Shown piece after piece: positions 34,801-49,000 of a stretch of 64,000 bases of DNA. This stretch comes from Ochotona curzoniae (taxonomy: Eukaryota > Chordata > Mammalia > Lagomorpha > Ochotonidae). Below the pieces are notes generated by a model. That model searched no databases, had not been told where the DNA came from, and was given only the letters and a program-made list of their open reading frames with translations. Every line of letters begins with the position of its first letter. The first letter of the stretch is position 1. Location: assembly GCF_017591425.1 (NCBI RefSeq), contig NW_024466607.1, positions 12,966,501 through 13,030,500 of the forward strand. The letters are read 5' to 3'. The translations under genes and the position numbers were made by a program.

Positions 34801-37800
34801 AGAGACCAAGTTCAAGGTACAACCTGACTGCACAGGCAGGTGTCTGGCCAAGTACTTAGGATGTCGGTGTGAAATGGCTGACTTTGACACCTGGTCCCAC
34901 TTCCAGGCTCTAGCGCTCTGCTGGGGCAGCCTAGACTGGGAGGTGGCAGGGACAGCTCAAGCACTTGAGTTACTGCTTCTTAAGTTAACTTTAAAGACAC
35001 TCAGAAGTTACTCTGCAACATCAATGTTGGAGAAAATTTCAAACCGATAAGTCATTATTTTATCTCATCTACTATTTTACAAAAACACAAGCTAAAGCTT
35101 CACAAATCTAGTGAGCTCTCATGTATGTAAGAGTTCTTCAAAAGATTTTGGAAGCCAAAATAAACTTGTACTAACATATCCTGTTTGAACAACATAGTTG
35201 GAGGTGCTAAGAAATGTAGCAGTTTGAAAAGAGCCCCTCTGGCACTTGGCCCAATGGTCAAGATGTTAATTTTGTTATCATATTCCATATCTGAAAACCT
35301 GGCCTGAATGTGCACCTCCAGCTCCTGATTCCAGTTTGCTGTTAACGCAGATTGTGTGAGGAAGGAGAGATGGCGCTTGCTGAGAAATCTAGTTTCCAAC
35401 TTTTTATGTTTTAATCACACATTTCCACGGGCTTTTTTGAGGTCCCCTCATATATGTAACTGGACATCTGACCTGGAAAGACCTGCAACAGTTTTCTAGG
35501 GAGGTACCTGATCATCCCACTTCCCAAGGAAGACACCATTGATGCAAACGCTTGTTCCAGTGGCTTCTCTGAGCCCTTCTGGTTTACCTGCAGAAAAAGA
35601 AAAACACCAGTAAATCTCAGTTTATTTAAATGCAACAAGAGCATCAAGAAAACCAGGGAGTTTTAAGCTTTCATTCACCCACAGAAACATTACCTAACAA
35701 ATGAAAAAAAATCTAGAGACTATCTGAACGAACTTGGTAGGAGCTCTGGAGAGACATCAAAGGTTTGTAGCAATCATCCAAATGTCCCATCAAGAAAAAG
35801 CCACCTTCAAAATGGTGGGAAAGTTTTGTCTTACTTAGTCATCTTTTCACCTTTCTTGCCCCAAAGCATAGAGCGTTAACAGTCAGTAACCAGCTGTCCA
35901 TTTTCCCCTCACTGAACCAGAGGAAGTCAATCCTCTCTTTATTTGTAAATAAAATACAAGACTACATGAACACCAATCCACCAACAAGAACCTAGAAAGA
36001 CAAAATCTACAACAAAACTGAATCACGAAAAAAACGAAAAGCTGAATAGCCCAACAGACAGGAAGGGGACTAAATCAATAACGGAAAACTTTTCAAAAAA
36101 AGTCTCGGAGCAGATGGCTTCACTAACAATCTTTATCAATTTTACAAAATTCATCCAAAGTCAGTTTGGTAGATATGTTTCAGTTTAGTACAGTGAAAAT
36201 CTGTGGAACTGGACAGCACCGATTCAGATCCCTTATGCAACACTCAACGTCACCGAACTGCAATTTAAAAATAATTCAAATACTGTTTTATAAGCAGCAA
36301 AGATCTTCCCCCAAGAAATACACACAAAACATACCAGATTGATTATGACCTGCTTTCCATAAATAATCACTTGTGAGTCAAAATGCCTTTGGAAGCCATC
36401 CATCTAGAGGGGAAACATACAAATATTGGTGAGATTATGTCACGGGAGTGTCTACATGATATATTTAAAGTACTCACTTAACTGTCCTGTTTTTATATGC
36501 AAGAGATGAAGGCAGGGTGGAGCTGTCCTCTAGATGTTCTAATTAGATCCATTCTAACTGGACCTGCATTACTAGCAGTTTAATTATGAGTAAACCTCAG
36601 CGGCATATTGGTACCCTAACTGGCACAAAGCTGTAAACCTTAATGAGACTTCTCAAATCAGTATTTGCCACTGCAGCCATCAGTCTGTTTTTCAACATCT
36701 CTACCACGCAATCTACATAGTCTTGCAGGGATGGGGGACCTTTTGGCTGCCAGGTACCATCTACATATTAATAAAGCCCCAAAAATCAGGGCTTAAAAAT
36801 CAGCTTGCTAGGGCTGGCATCATGCCAACACCTGCAACACAACCATCCCAGATGAGCATGGGTTTGTGTCCTGGCTGCTGCAGCTCTAACCCTGCTACTG
36901 ACAGGACACCTGGGAAAGCAATGAAAATGGCCCAAGTGCTTGGGCCCGGGCCATCCATGTGGGAGATCCAGAGGAAACTTCGCACATCAGCCCTGCCCAC
37001 TCCCAGCCCGGGGGACGTAGAGAGAGAACTAGCAGATGGAAGATGTCTCTGTCTTTCCATCGGCCCTCTAACTCCTCCAAATAAACAAATAAATAGTAAT
37101 TAAAAACAAAATACCCTGCATAAATTTATTGATTCCAGGCCCTGCACATGGCTGTCTTGGCAGTACCACACCAAATGACACCACAGGCCTGTGTGGTCCA
37201 TGGGTCCGTCATTCCCCACCCTTGGTTTGGAGACTTCTTGTGTACGGAATCAAGGAAAGGGGGATCGATAGTGGTCAGTCCTGACTTATGGGAATAAATA
37301 CACGGTCTACATGCAATCTAAAGCAATACTGTACTTCCATTTGTAGGCAGGGAACAAAGCATGGATACCCACGTGATTTGCCACCTTGTTGATCTGTGGA
37401 ATTGGTTTGTACTTGAGGTTTGGTCTTTGGGACCAAAAAACAGGTATTGAGCCTCGAGACTAAAAGAGAAGAGAAACGAGAAAATGAACCCCCCCAAGCC
37501 TGCTTTTCTCCACTTGTTCACTATTGGGGTGTATACAAACACACACACATACATGTAGTACACATGTATGATTTCACAAAGGAAAAAAAAATAACACAAC
37601 CTACCAACTCCAAAAGAAGTACCCTGTGAACCTGCTCCTACAGTCTGTGCTTTGGGAATACACTCATCAAGAGCTTCTTCACTTCCTAGTTTAACAAACA
37701 CTGTACTTGTATACTAGTTAATTCCAGATCCCCTCCAAATTCCAAAACAAATCAGTGTATCCACAAGTGAAAGTCAATAGATTACATCTATAACTCAGCA

Positions 37801-40800
37801 CTCGGAAGAGTTTCAGCTGCTGTATGCATCCTGACAGGCATGCCAGGCCACTGAGGCTCTGGAGCAGCAGGTGGTCCTTTACAAGGCAGGAATTCTCCCA
37901 CAGAGCCATGCACGGCTGGTCAAGTCAGCCACAAGCCAGCGTGCCCCTAGAGCTCAACGGCTCAACAGGTCTCACCCCGGCACCTCCTACCTACTTGCTT
38001 TCCTTTAGGAATTAAAGGGTAAGGAATGCCAGCAGATCAGTACTGGGTTAAAGGAAAACCCTTTTTTTGCAGTCAAGTTTTTGCACATTGTAGACAAAGA
38101 TCGTCCTCAGAGCAGAAGAGGCCGGCGGGCCCGTGCCTACGGGTTCACTTGCCTGCACAAATGAAGCCCTGCTCCCATTGTAGTGCACGATTTGTTCTGT
38201 TTCTACGAAGTTAGCTGCATGGCCTTCAGAATCAATTCCTAAATCAGAAATAGTTAGGAAATACATTTAGTACATTGGAAATGTCAAAAAGAAAAATCAC
38301 AAATTCAGGGTGACTTGGAAAGAATTAAGTTATAACTTGCAGAAAAGTACTTACAAACCTAAATTTCAAAGGCAGAGTCCACCACCAGAAAATGAACAAA
38401 CTCACTGTTTAATGCATCATTTATACATACAAAATCACTCTAAAACACCGTTTGTACCATTTGACACTATCTTTGAAAGAAAGCAAAATTCCCTAGAGAA
38501 CACGTCCATAGATCCTATTTGTAAAAATACTATAATGAAAAGCAGGACTATGAGTTTGGGGTTGGCATTGTGGCACAGTAGGTGAGCTGCCGTTCAGCAT
38601 GCTAATATCGCATACGAGCATCCGTTTAAGACCTGGCTGCTTGATTCACAATTCAGCTCCCTGCTAATGTGCCTGGAAAAAAAAACAATGGAAAAAATGG
38701 CCCAAGTACTTGGCCCCTGCCACCAGTACGGGTTCCAGGTGTCCCACCTCAATATGGCCCAGTCCCGCCTGGTTACTGCAGGCATCTGGGGAGTCAACTA
38801 GTGGATGGAAGCTACTACCTCTCCCTGTCTATCACACTGCCTTTCAGAGAATTAAGCTTTTAAAGGTAAATACTTATGGGCCTGGCACAATAGCACAGTG
38901 GTTAAAGTCCTTGCCTTGTACGTGCCGGGATCCCATATGGGCGCCGGTTCTAATCCCGGTGGCCCCGCTTCCCATCCAGCTCCCTGCTTGTGGCTTGAAA
39001 GCAGCAGAGGACGGCCCAAAGCCTTGGGACCCTGCACCCACATGGGAGACCCGGAAAAACTCCTGGCTCCCGACTTCGGATTGCCGCAGCGCCAGCCGCT
39101 GGGGTCACTTGGGGAGTGAATCATCGGACGGAAGGTCTTCCTCTCTGTCTCTCTTCCTCTCTGTATATCTGCCTTTTCAATAAAAATAAATAAATCTTTT
39201 TTAAAAAGATAAATACTTTATTATAGTGCAGATGTTTTCTGGCAGATGCTGATATTGACATCCACCTTCAAAATGAAAACAGAAATTGTTCCTAACGCTA
39301 GAACTTTGCTAACTCCTGAGATGCGCTCCTCATCTTGATGCTAACTTCCTCCAAGGATCTGAAGAATTCCTTTATGTATCTGTGTAGCAATCTACTTTAA
39401 ATTGCAAACACAACTTTCAAGCTAATTATTGACTCAAAAATCCGTTAATTTATTTCAGATAACTCATCTAACAATGTACTCATTTATTTGAAACAAGTTG
39501 CAGAGAGAGCAGGAGAGCTGCAGAGAGATCTCTAATCAGCGAGTTCACTCTGCAAATGGTCCCAGTGGCCTGGGCCTGGCCAGGAGCCTCAGCTAGGTCT
39601 CCCACCTAGGTACAGGGAGTCAGGCACCTGAGCTAGCCTCTGCTGCCTTCACAGGAACATCTGCAGGGCCCTGGAATGAAGTAGAATGGCCTAGACTCAG
39701 AATGGTGCCCACAGGGATGCTGGCATCACAGGCAGCAACTTAGCCCACTATGGCACAACGTAGGCCCCAGATGTATTTCTTAATATTCCTTCTAACTAAC
39801 ATATTTCCCAGATATAACATGCTGAGGTGTGTATTGTTTTTTTCTTAATATATTACCAGTAAGGGACAACATTTGAGCAAATCCGCATGCAGCTAGCACA
39901 AACCCTACAGAATAAATGCTATATTTCCAGCTTTATGCAAAGAAATCAGCAATAAACAATAAAACAAATTATTTTGGGGCAGTTGTTTAGGTTCCTGAAA
40001 TTTGCACTGAGTTCAACTGTGTGCTGTGAAGACATCCCACCAACATAAAATCCCTTAGTTTAAGCAACAAGCAGCAGCCTACACATCACGGTAACATCTG
40101 CAATGTCATTCCAGTAGCTGGAACGATCACGGTGACACAGGACATAAACACTTAGGCTATTAAGTGATAATGAAAATAAAATACAAAAAGTTTAACCATT
40201 GACAGGACCTGAATTGTCCTGATAAAATTATTCTCACCTCTCACATAATAGCGAACACCAGCTCTGAAACAACTTCTCCTCGAGATGAGAATCCAATCAA
40301 AGTACTTCCCATTAATTGAACAGGAGTGCATCGTAATAACTCAACCATTAAGAAAAATATAACTGATGTAGTGAATTCTCCTACCCTAATAAGAATGAAT
40401 TGCCTTTAAGAAAAAAAGTGGAGAACATAGAAAATCTTTTGTTCCTTTAAAACTGTCATCTTCAACTGTGAAGTTCTGTCAAGTTGTCCAAAACCACCTA
40501 GTAATTCTACTTTCCCCTAAAAACGGAAAAAAAAAAGACTAAATCCCCTTAAATCTTTTCTTAAAATATAATTTCCCAAAATACTAGTGACAGTATGTTA
40601 TATGAAACTCATCACACTCAATAAGAGAATCATAAACCAAAGTAAATACAAAAATTCACTGAAAAGCTGAGTTCAAAGCTTATTGTAATATTAAAAATAT
40701 TTTGGGAAATCCATGCAGCTTCTCTTTGCGCTAGGCATGTTCCATGAGCATTTTCGCTTTCCCAAGACTTCTCAGACATGCAAAGACTTTCCACTCGAGC

Positions 40801-43800
40801 TCCAATGGGAAGGTTGGAGCTGCCCTTGGGGTTCACACATCTGCTACTTTAAATAATGCTCTCACTGAAGAGCCTGAGAGGCAGAACGTGTACCAGGTAC
40901 ACAAGTAACTTCAAAGGCATCCTGTGCTCAGAGCTGCTGCCTGACTGGACTGATGAACACCTTTTAAAAGTAGCAATGGCTTTACAACACTATGAACAAA
41001 ACTAATGCCACTAAAGTGGCAAGCTGTATGCCAATCCTAAGGGATTACAATGAAGAATGTCACCCACGTAGACCCTTGCGTGCCCAAGCAGCCTCTCCGG
41101 GTATCTGCAGCTCTTGTCCACCAGGTTCTACCCCTGTCCTCTGAGGACAAACCAGGACCTACTCAGACCACCACTGCCCTGCCCGTTTCGCTAGTTTTGC
41201 CTCTGAGAAGTGTTTGGTCTGAAAGTTCTGACTCTTCTCCCAAAAACAGATTAGTTCATATACAGTTTTTTGACTTGCTTTATTTGTTCAACACACTCAT
41301 ATGTCTAGTTCATTTCTGTCATTCTCCCGCCCTGTTGGAATAGCCATAGTTCACTCATCCATTTTACCATTCGTGATCCTGTGGGATGCTTGTAGCTTTT
41401 GCTGTAATAAACAGTGTTACAGAAGAACTCTCTGTATCTGAAGAAATGGAAACGGCTCTAAGGGCACATTACTGCTGGGTGACAGAATATATTCAGCATG
41501 TGATCTTATGTAAGATATACCACATTGTTCTGACAAATACTTTGGCTTCTAATCTTTACCAACACTTGATATCCTCTGCTTCTTTAATGTGTACCAGACT
41601 GGTTGGGGTTACAACAGGACAGGCTTGTCCTATGCTTTTAAAAGGCCTAGTCTTGTTTCCCAAATCATCTAATTGAGTTTACTCTTATGCTTCCTATATG
41701 TAGCATTTTAAAATGATTTGAGCCACTATAAAGAATAACAGCATAAAAGTATGTGTGCATTTACTATGCAACTTGAGAATGGCACTGCAACCCTGAATTT
41801 AGTTATCTGTTTCCTCCTCATTTTAGTCAAAGTTTTTCACCTAATAATTATTCTCAAGTGTGAAGAGCATTCTTTGGCCTTTTTAGATTAAATATATAAT
41901 GCCTAGCAAACACAGAGCTTGCTTCCAAGTTTTATAAAAACACACTATATTTTGGTTTGTCCTGCGAGTTCCCAAGATTCATCCTTATGCTGCATAAAGA
42001 CCAAGTTTGATTCCTCAGTGTTATCTGCAACCTATAGTGATCCCAACACAAAAAGAAAAAAAAAAAAACTCTCTGTTGATGGAACTTGTGATATTCATAG
42101 TTCTGCTCTAACATGAAACTATGAGCATGTATATAAACCTCTCCTGACATGAACACATTGGAGAACATACAGGAGAAATGCCTGCAAATTCACCAAGAAT
42201 GCTGAATAATTTCCAATCAGTGGTACTGAATGACACCAGCGAGACGAGACGCTAATGATTCAAGCCCTGTGCAAGCTGGCATCACCAGACTTAATAACGG
42301 CTCCTCTATGTTACCAATACATTTTCCTTTGAAACCCACAGTCTAGAGAAGACTCCAAAGCAATATTTATTCATTCACTCATCCAAATTACAAGGATGAG
42401 TAAGCCATAAGTCTGCTGTTAGAGCTAAATCTAGCAGACAATGTGGCTGACTGCTTAATGAATCACTTTGCTATGATTATAAGATGTGTGTGTGAGAGAT
42501 AGAGAGAAGCACTTCAGAAAGCTACAACTAAAAAATGTGAATGGATTTACTTCCAGCCTTTTATCAATGAGTCACAGGGCAATCCACTCCCACTCTCCAC
42601 CTGGCCTTTTCACACGCTGTTCTCAACCTCTTACACATCTCCCTCATCCCATACATAGCTGATGATGTCATTTCCTATTTCACCTTGGAAATGCCAACCC
42701 TTAACATTCCCTTAACATGTGTGTGTGTGTGTGCACGCGCGAGAGTGATCCATTTATTGACTAGAACCCAGATCCACACTGTTATCCATCGACAATGACA
42801 GACGAGAGGCCAATGCCTGACGCGCACGTGAAGAGATGCCCAACTCCCTCACACTTACAGACAACACACTAGCATGACTATTCTTCAATTTCCTGTTTCT
42901 CTACAACCTTTCTTATTGGCATCTGGTAATACTCCTCTTTCGGGGAGAGAAGGCAGGCACCTAAGCTTCTTCCTCAAAGTCATCAGATTTAACCAATCAA
43001 CCTTACAGCAGTTGGCTACATCCTCTTCTTCACTGGCATCTGGAATATTACTCTACTTGGTCTTTCTCTTCCTCAGTCAACGGCTTTATTAGCTTATCTT
43101 CATTTCTCCAATTTTTAACTTGGGAGTAACTCCACAACCTGCCCCTCTGGTTCACTCACCCTGGATCCCGCATTTCCTAAGTCCTGTATCCTTGATGAGG
43201 CCTACAGTCCATGGCTCTGTTATTTCTCACAATGAGGTCATCACCTGTCTTTTCCCTATAAACCTTCTTTCCTTGGATGACTTTATCCAGACTCATGGCT
43301 TCAAATATCACTTGGACTCCGAGGACTCTCAAATTTGTCTACAGTATGAACTTCCTTCCTGAGCTCCTGTCTCATTATCCAACCGCCGTTAGCATCTTTA
43401 TTTGGAGATCTGAAGAAATCTCAACTTTAACATGTCCAGACAAAAGTTCAGCTACCTTCCTGCCTTCAGCCTCTCTGCCACCTGAGTGGATGACTTCTTT
43501 CCACTTACTCTGAGAACCTTAGCGACACACTAAAGGAAACGTCACTATTTCACACCCTACATATAGTCGACCAGAAAATCCTCAAATTGGTCTTCAAAAG
43601 CTACCTAGAACCTGGCTGCTGCACAACAAGACCACTGCAACCATCCTGGTCACAGAGACCTTCACTTCTCTCATGGGGGACTGCCATCCCCCCTGTTTCT
43701 CGCACCCACCCTCGCTTGCCTTTCGTCTGTTTATGCCACAGACAGAGCGATCCTGTCTATTGACAATCCTCTTCTCAACTGCCAACAGCTCCTTGTTATA

Positions 43801-45941
43801 AAGTGAAAGCTACAGTCCTCCACACCCGGGAAGGACCTGGGTAATCTGGGCCCAAGTATCTCTATGCACACAGATCCCATCTCCTCTTCTGCTGTGTCAC
43901 CCCAGTCCTGCTCCTGCCCTGGGCCCTTGTACTTGCTGACCTTCCATGGAGACCTGGTTAAAGCCCCTGGCTTTGGCCGGGCCCAGGTCCAGCTACTGCG
44001 GGGCATCTGAGGAGTAAGCCAGTAGATAGAAGTTCTTTCTCCCCTTTCTGTCTCTCTGTAACTCTGCCTTTCCAATAAAAGAAATCTTTTTTTTTTTTTT
44101 TAAAGAAACAAGCAGCATGGGATCAGAGCTCTGGTCAACGAAATGTATTAAACACAAGTTCCATTAAAGCTTCAAATTGGGCCCAGCGCAGTGGCTTAGT
44201 GGCTAAAGTCCTCGCCTAGAACTTGCTGGGATCCCATATGGGCGCCGGTTCTAATCCTGGCTGCTCCACTTCCCATCCAGCTCCCTGCTTGTGGCCTGGG
44301 AAAGCAGTCGAGGACGGCCCAAAGCCTTGGGACACTGCACCCATGTGGGGGACCTGGAGGAGGTTCCTGGCTCCTAGCTTTGGATCGGCACAGCACCGAC
44401 TGCTGCAGTCACTTGGGGAGTGAATCATCGGATGGAAGATCTTCCTCTCTGTCTCTCCTCCTCTCTGTATACCTGACTTTGCAATAAAAATAAATATTTA
44501 AAAAAAAATCAAAAGCTTCAAATTAAAAATTAATGGTTAAACTTTTCTAAAAATCACATCCAAAAAGCTGCTCATAATCTCACTTGATAATGCACCACTC
44601 ATAGCCTCATGTATTTAAAATACAGCTGTCCCAAACATCTTAGAGAACTCTTATTTTTGTTTTTACTGTACACTGAAAGAAACTTACGAAGCTTTCAGAG
44701 AAGGGTGAAGACTATAAAAACAAATTAAAAACAGAATAAATTAGAGCTTTGATTGTGCTACTCTGTTACTCCCCACAGTTTGGAAAATTTTTCTGTTCTT
44801 AAGTACAGAAAAATTAATTAAGCATAGTGAGGAACAAATTCCCTTCACCTCCGCTTACACTACACTGTCTCTCACACGGGGGGCATTTTGCTATTCAGCC
44901 TACAACTAGACAAATATTGCTTATTTTGCATTTGCACAATTTTGCCCACTTTCCCTTGTACTCCACCTATTTTCGGCTTTCTGCTATTTCAAGTGACAGA
45001 GCTTTTCACTGTACTTCACCTGAGCTGCTGATCTCTGTAGCTGCTAACTTTCTCAGTCACTAAGGAAAGGCATTCCTTCAGGTCAGAGAGGTTCAAGTCA
45101 CTCTGTAACTTCTTGATAACACCAAAATCAGGCCAACAGGGCACACATGTCATTTCTCTTTACATCGCCAGAACCAAAACTCTTCAGTAGAAATAAATTA
45201 GTCTAAAGGAGTCATTCACTATGAAAAATATAATCCTTTACAATAAGTATTCTAACATGTCAATCAGCTTCATTTTCCTAGAAAAGAAACTTACTAGCTT
45301 TGAAACATTCCTCTTAGACAGTATTTAAGCTTGTCTCTGAATCTTACAATAAAATGTAAATACAAACTACTAGAAACTGGAGAGTTATAGAAGTTATATA
45401 ACGAATTCTATTTAACTGAAGAGTTACGTAAGGATACAGCCATGTAGCACGGGGAGAGCGAAGCGATGCACCTGAAAGAAAGACAGACACTTAGAACCGA
45501 TTCACTGTAAACAAAGGCTCTTACATGACGAGTATTTCCATACAAACAAGGCAGCAAGCTATGGTTCAATATTCATTTTAAAGGCACTCCCCTTAGGTGG
45601 CGTTAGTATGCGTTTAGGTTGACTATCCACAGCTTGCAGGGGGATGCTAATAAGCGCACAGAGCTGCAGAAAGCTTACTTCCCCTTTGTCCAGCTTTGCC
45701 TACACCAACTCCACTCCTCCAAGATGCCATGCCAGCTGGATGCAGCATAAACCACCATTTAAAAAAAATTTTTTTAAGTATAGCAAAGAATGAGAAATGA
45801 AACAATCAATCTTCTTACAGTCCACCTGTAACTTCTTCTCCCTGGCCTCATGTGACTAACCAGAAAACAAAGGCAGGAGTGTCTCCTGGGTCACTGTCAC
45901 AACCCCAACAAGATATAAGCAGGCAGACACAGACACACACA

Positions 45942-46000
<59 letters not shown>

Positions 46001-49000
46001 CTGGAAGCCCAGCCTTTGCTCTTGTTTCTCTGACACTCATTCACCAGCATCCACTCTGGCTTTCTCACTTGGAGAAGGCAATGTAAGCTTATTCATGGAG
46101 TCTACAGGAGCACAAAAAAAAAAAAAAAAAAAAAAAAAAAACCATCAGGCTTCTTCAACCAAGTCAGAGTGTAGACCTGATCCAAGTCTCACTGATCCAC
46201 CCTTGGTGACTGCAGGCATCTTACAGTAGCATTCAGAACAAAGCACATGGCAGCACATTACCTCTGGCTGTGCAGAAAGCTCTCTCAGAAGATGACCGTT
46301 CCACACAAACCGCTGATCTGCCTGAGAGAATTTGGAAAACAGAATGAAGTATCTCCCGCCAAGCTAGTTCTCCACAGAAAGATGACCACACCCTTCAGTG
46401 TTCATCTAGCAACTAGCACATTCCCCTGACATGCTCCAAAGAGAACACAGTTCTGTGTGGGTTTAGGCATATTTCTTATGTGCGAGCATCACACAGTGTC
46501 CTGACCACACTAAAGCAACTAACGTGTTACTGAGTGACCAAGCTAACGGGACCAGAGCTGGACACACAGATCCAGCATCCAGCAGGGCTTGAATCGTCCC
46601 CCTCGCAACCCTGCCCCTCCTCCTGCATTCCTCATGCCACACACAAAACCTGGGATTCCTCTCAGGCTCTTTTTCTCCCTTCTATTTGGTCAACTAAATA
46701 GGAGTAAACCTTCAAATCCCCACTTAATTGCTTATTTTTGCTCCCATCACCCTCCGCATACACTTGAGTCCAGCCTAACTACCGAGTCAGTTTCCCTGCC
46801 CTTGATTTTTGCCTTTGGCGCTCCCTGTCCACTAATGCTGCCAGGTCTAACAGGTCCTTCCTATGTCCCATCTGCTCCAGATTCTCCATCGCTGTCTTCT
46901 AAAGAATCCAGTCTTGGCAGTGTTTAATCTACTCTGGCATCTGGTAATTCCTACCAAACTGATCTCTGCTTCCCTGGCAAGCTCCAGGTCCCCAATCGGG
47001 GGCAGCAGGGCTTTCCCCCTGGGTCCCCTGGAAGACATTTCAGAGACACTTGATTAAAAAAAAAAAAAAAAAAAACAACCTGAAGAATGTTAACCATTGG
47101 TTATAAAAATAATAGTCTCTGTTTAAAGGCCAAATTCTTTGATTGCTTGGTTTTCGTGCAAACAAGCACCTGAACCTACACAAAATTTTAATAGGATTAT
47201 AAAACCTGGGGAAAGATGTTAGATGCAGTTAAAGACGCTCCTTGGGAGACCCCCTTCCCAGATGGGGAATGTCTGGACTAGAGTCCTGGCACCACTCCTT
47301 ACTTCAGCTTCCTGCTAAGATGTATCTTGGGTGGAGCAGTCACCTGCTCCTCGCTGCCCACATGGGAGATGTGGGCTGAGATCCTAGTTCCAGACTTTGG
47401 CCAGGCCCTACCTTAGCTGCTACAGAGACTGGGGGAGTAAGGCAGTAGAAGGGAGATCGCCCTCTTTCTCTCAAAGGAAAAAAATAAAGCAGAAACAAGG
47501 GAGGATTAGGGATGCTACAAACCTTACCCAAATGAGTCAGTCAACTAAAACAGTGAGACAGATTGAACTTTAGGAAATCATGCTTTAATTAACAAAAATA
47601 GCCAATTACTGGCAATATCATATGGTCCAATCTAAAATGTAACAGGTAAATTCTGTTTGCTCCTTAAACATATCTAAGATTGGGGGGCGGGGGGAAAAAG
47701 CGGCAGCAATTATCCAGGTCTTCCAAGAGCAGAAACTTTGAAGCTTTTAAGGCGAGATCACATGAAATTTTTTTTTTAAATGAAACTATGGAGCTGGTGT
47801 TGCGGCATAGCACACTGGGCTGCTGCCTTACACTCTGGCTTCCCATATAGGTGTCAGTTCATGCTCTGGCCCCTCAACTTCCAATCCAGCTCTCTGGGAA
47901 AGCCAAGTAAGAGTTCCAGAGAGATGCAGAGACAGAGATTCATTCCTTAGACGGGCTGCTTGAGCCATCTCGGGCTGCTCTCCCCAGGCCACTAGCAGGG
48001 AGTCGAGCTGGAAGTAGACCGCAAGAACACAAACTGGCACATATATGGGATGCCAATGTCACAGGCAGCAGCTTCAGCTGCTACCCCACAACAGCCAGAA
48101 CTGACAAAAATCAATACACTTTTTGTGGATAAAAAATTAAACAAAAATAACTGAAGATCAAGCTTACCCTTTCCAAGAGACTCATTTCTTGAAATTCTGG
48201 ACTGGTGTTGGATAGGCGCTGCAAAGTATGTGTCAAATCGTACGTCGTTGAAAAATAAAATCCATCCACACTCAAGACATGGTTTAACATGGCTAGGAAC
48301 GTTTTATTATCTTGCAACTGTAAACAAGGGAGGAAAGCTGGCAGTTAGTGTCTCATAGCTAAACAGGAAACTGTTGGAATGAGAAAATAATGAAAACAAA
48401 GCCCTCTAAGTCCACTAAGCACCACTGGCACCAGGACTGGCCCAGAGGTGGGTGCTGATCGGTTCCCCTGGACAGCTCTGGACACACAGAAGATGGCGAG
48501 GAAGCACTGCCAGGCTTAGTAGGTGACCTGTCAGGACTCCTTCCCTCCGGTAGCCTCCACAACCTGTACCGGCAAGTGCCAAGGAGCTGAGGTTCCTGCG
48601 TGTCACACTCTGTCCTAGCTGGTCTTTCACTCTTCATGGCAACCCTGCAACGTCTGTTTAATTATGCTCACTTGACAGGTGAGACACACGTATCTGTGAG
48701 TGTCCCGTAACATCAAGAGTAAAGAACAGCCCACGTGCTCATCCAGCTTGTGTTTCTTTCACTTTAAATCAAACATGTGAAAGAAAACCACAACAAAGAC
48801 AGTTATTTTTAGATAACCATTGTCACCGGTTTTCCCCTTGGCAGAGCGAGCAGGGGCCCTAGCTCGGCGAACTTCACTGAGGTTGCTGAGCTCAGCCCGG
48901 GCTCTGGGCCGCCAGCATCCTTGTTGCCGCTGAGCTCTCGGGCTGCCTGACAGAGCATCCCAGGTAAGTGTGCCAGCGTTCTCAGCACCAGCCGCTTCTA

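Noticed and set aside
38140..38150. Conventional GT donor four bases into the exon-9 intron
   Set aside because: Using it shifts the frame of exon 10, which otherwise matches human SAC1 throughout.
45848..46229. Thr-His and Val-Cys repeat ORFs
   Set aside because: Products of the CA microsatellite and the A28 run.
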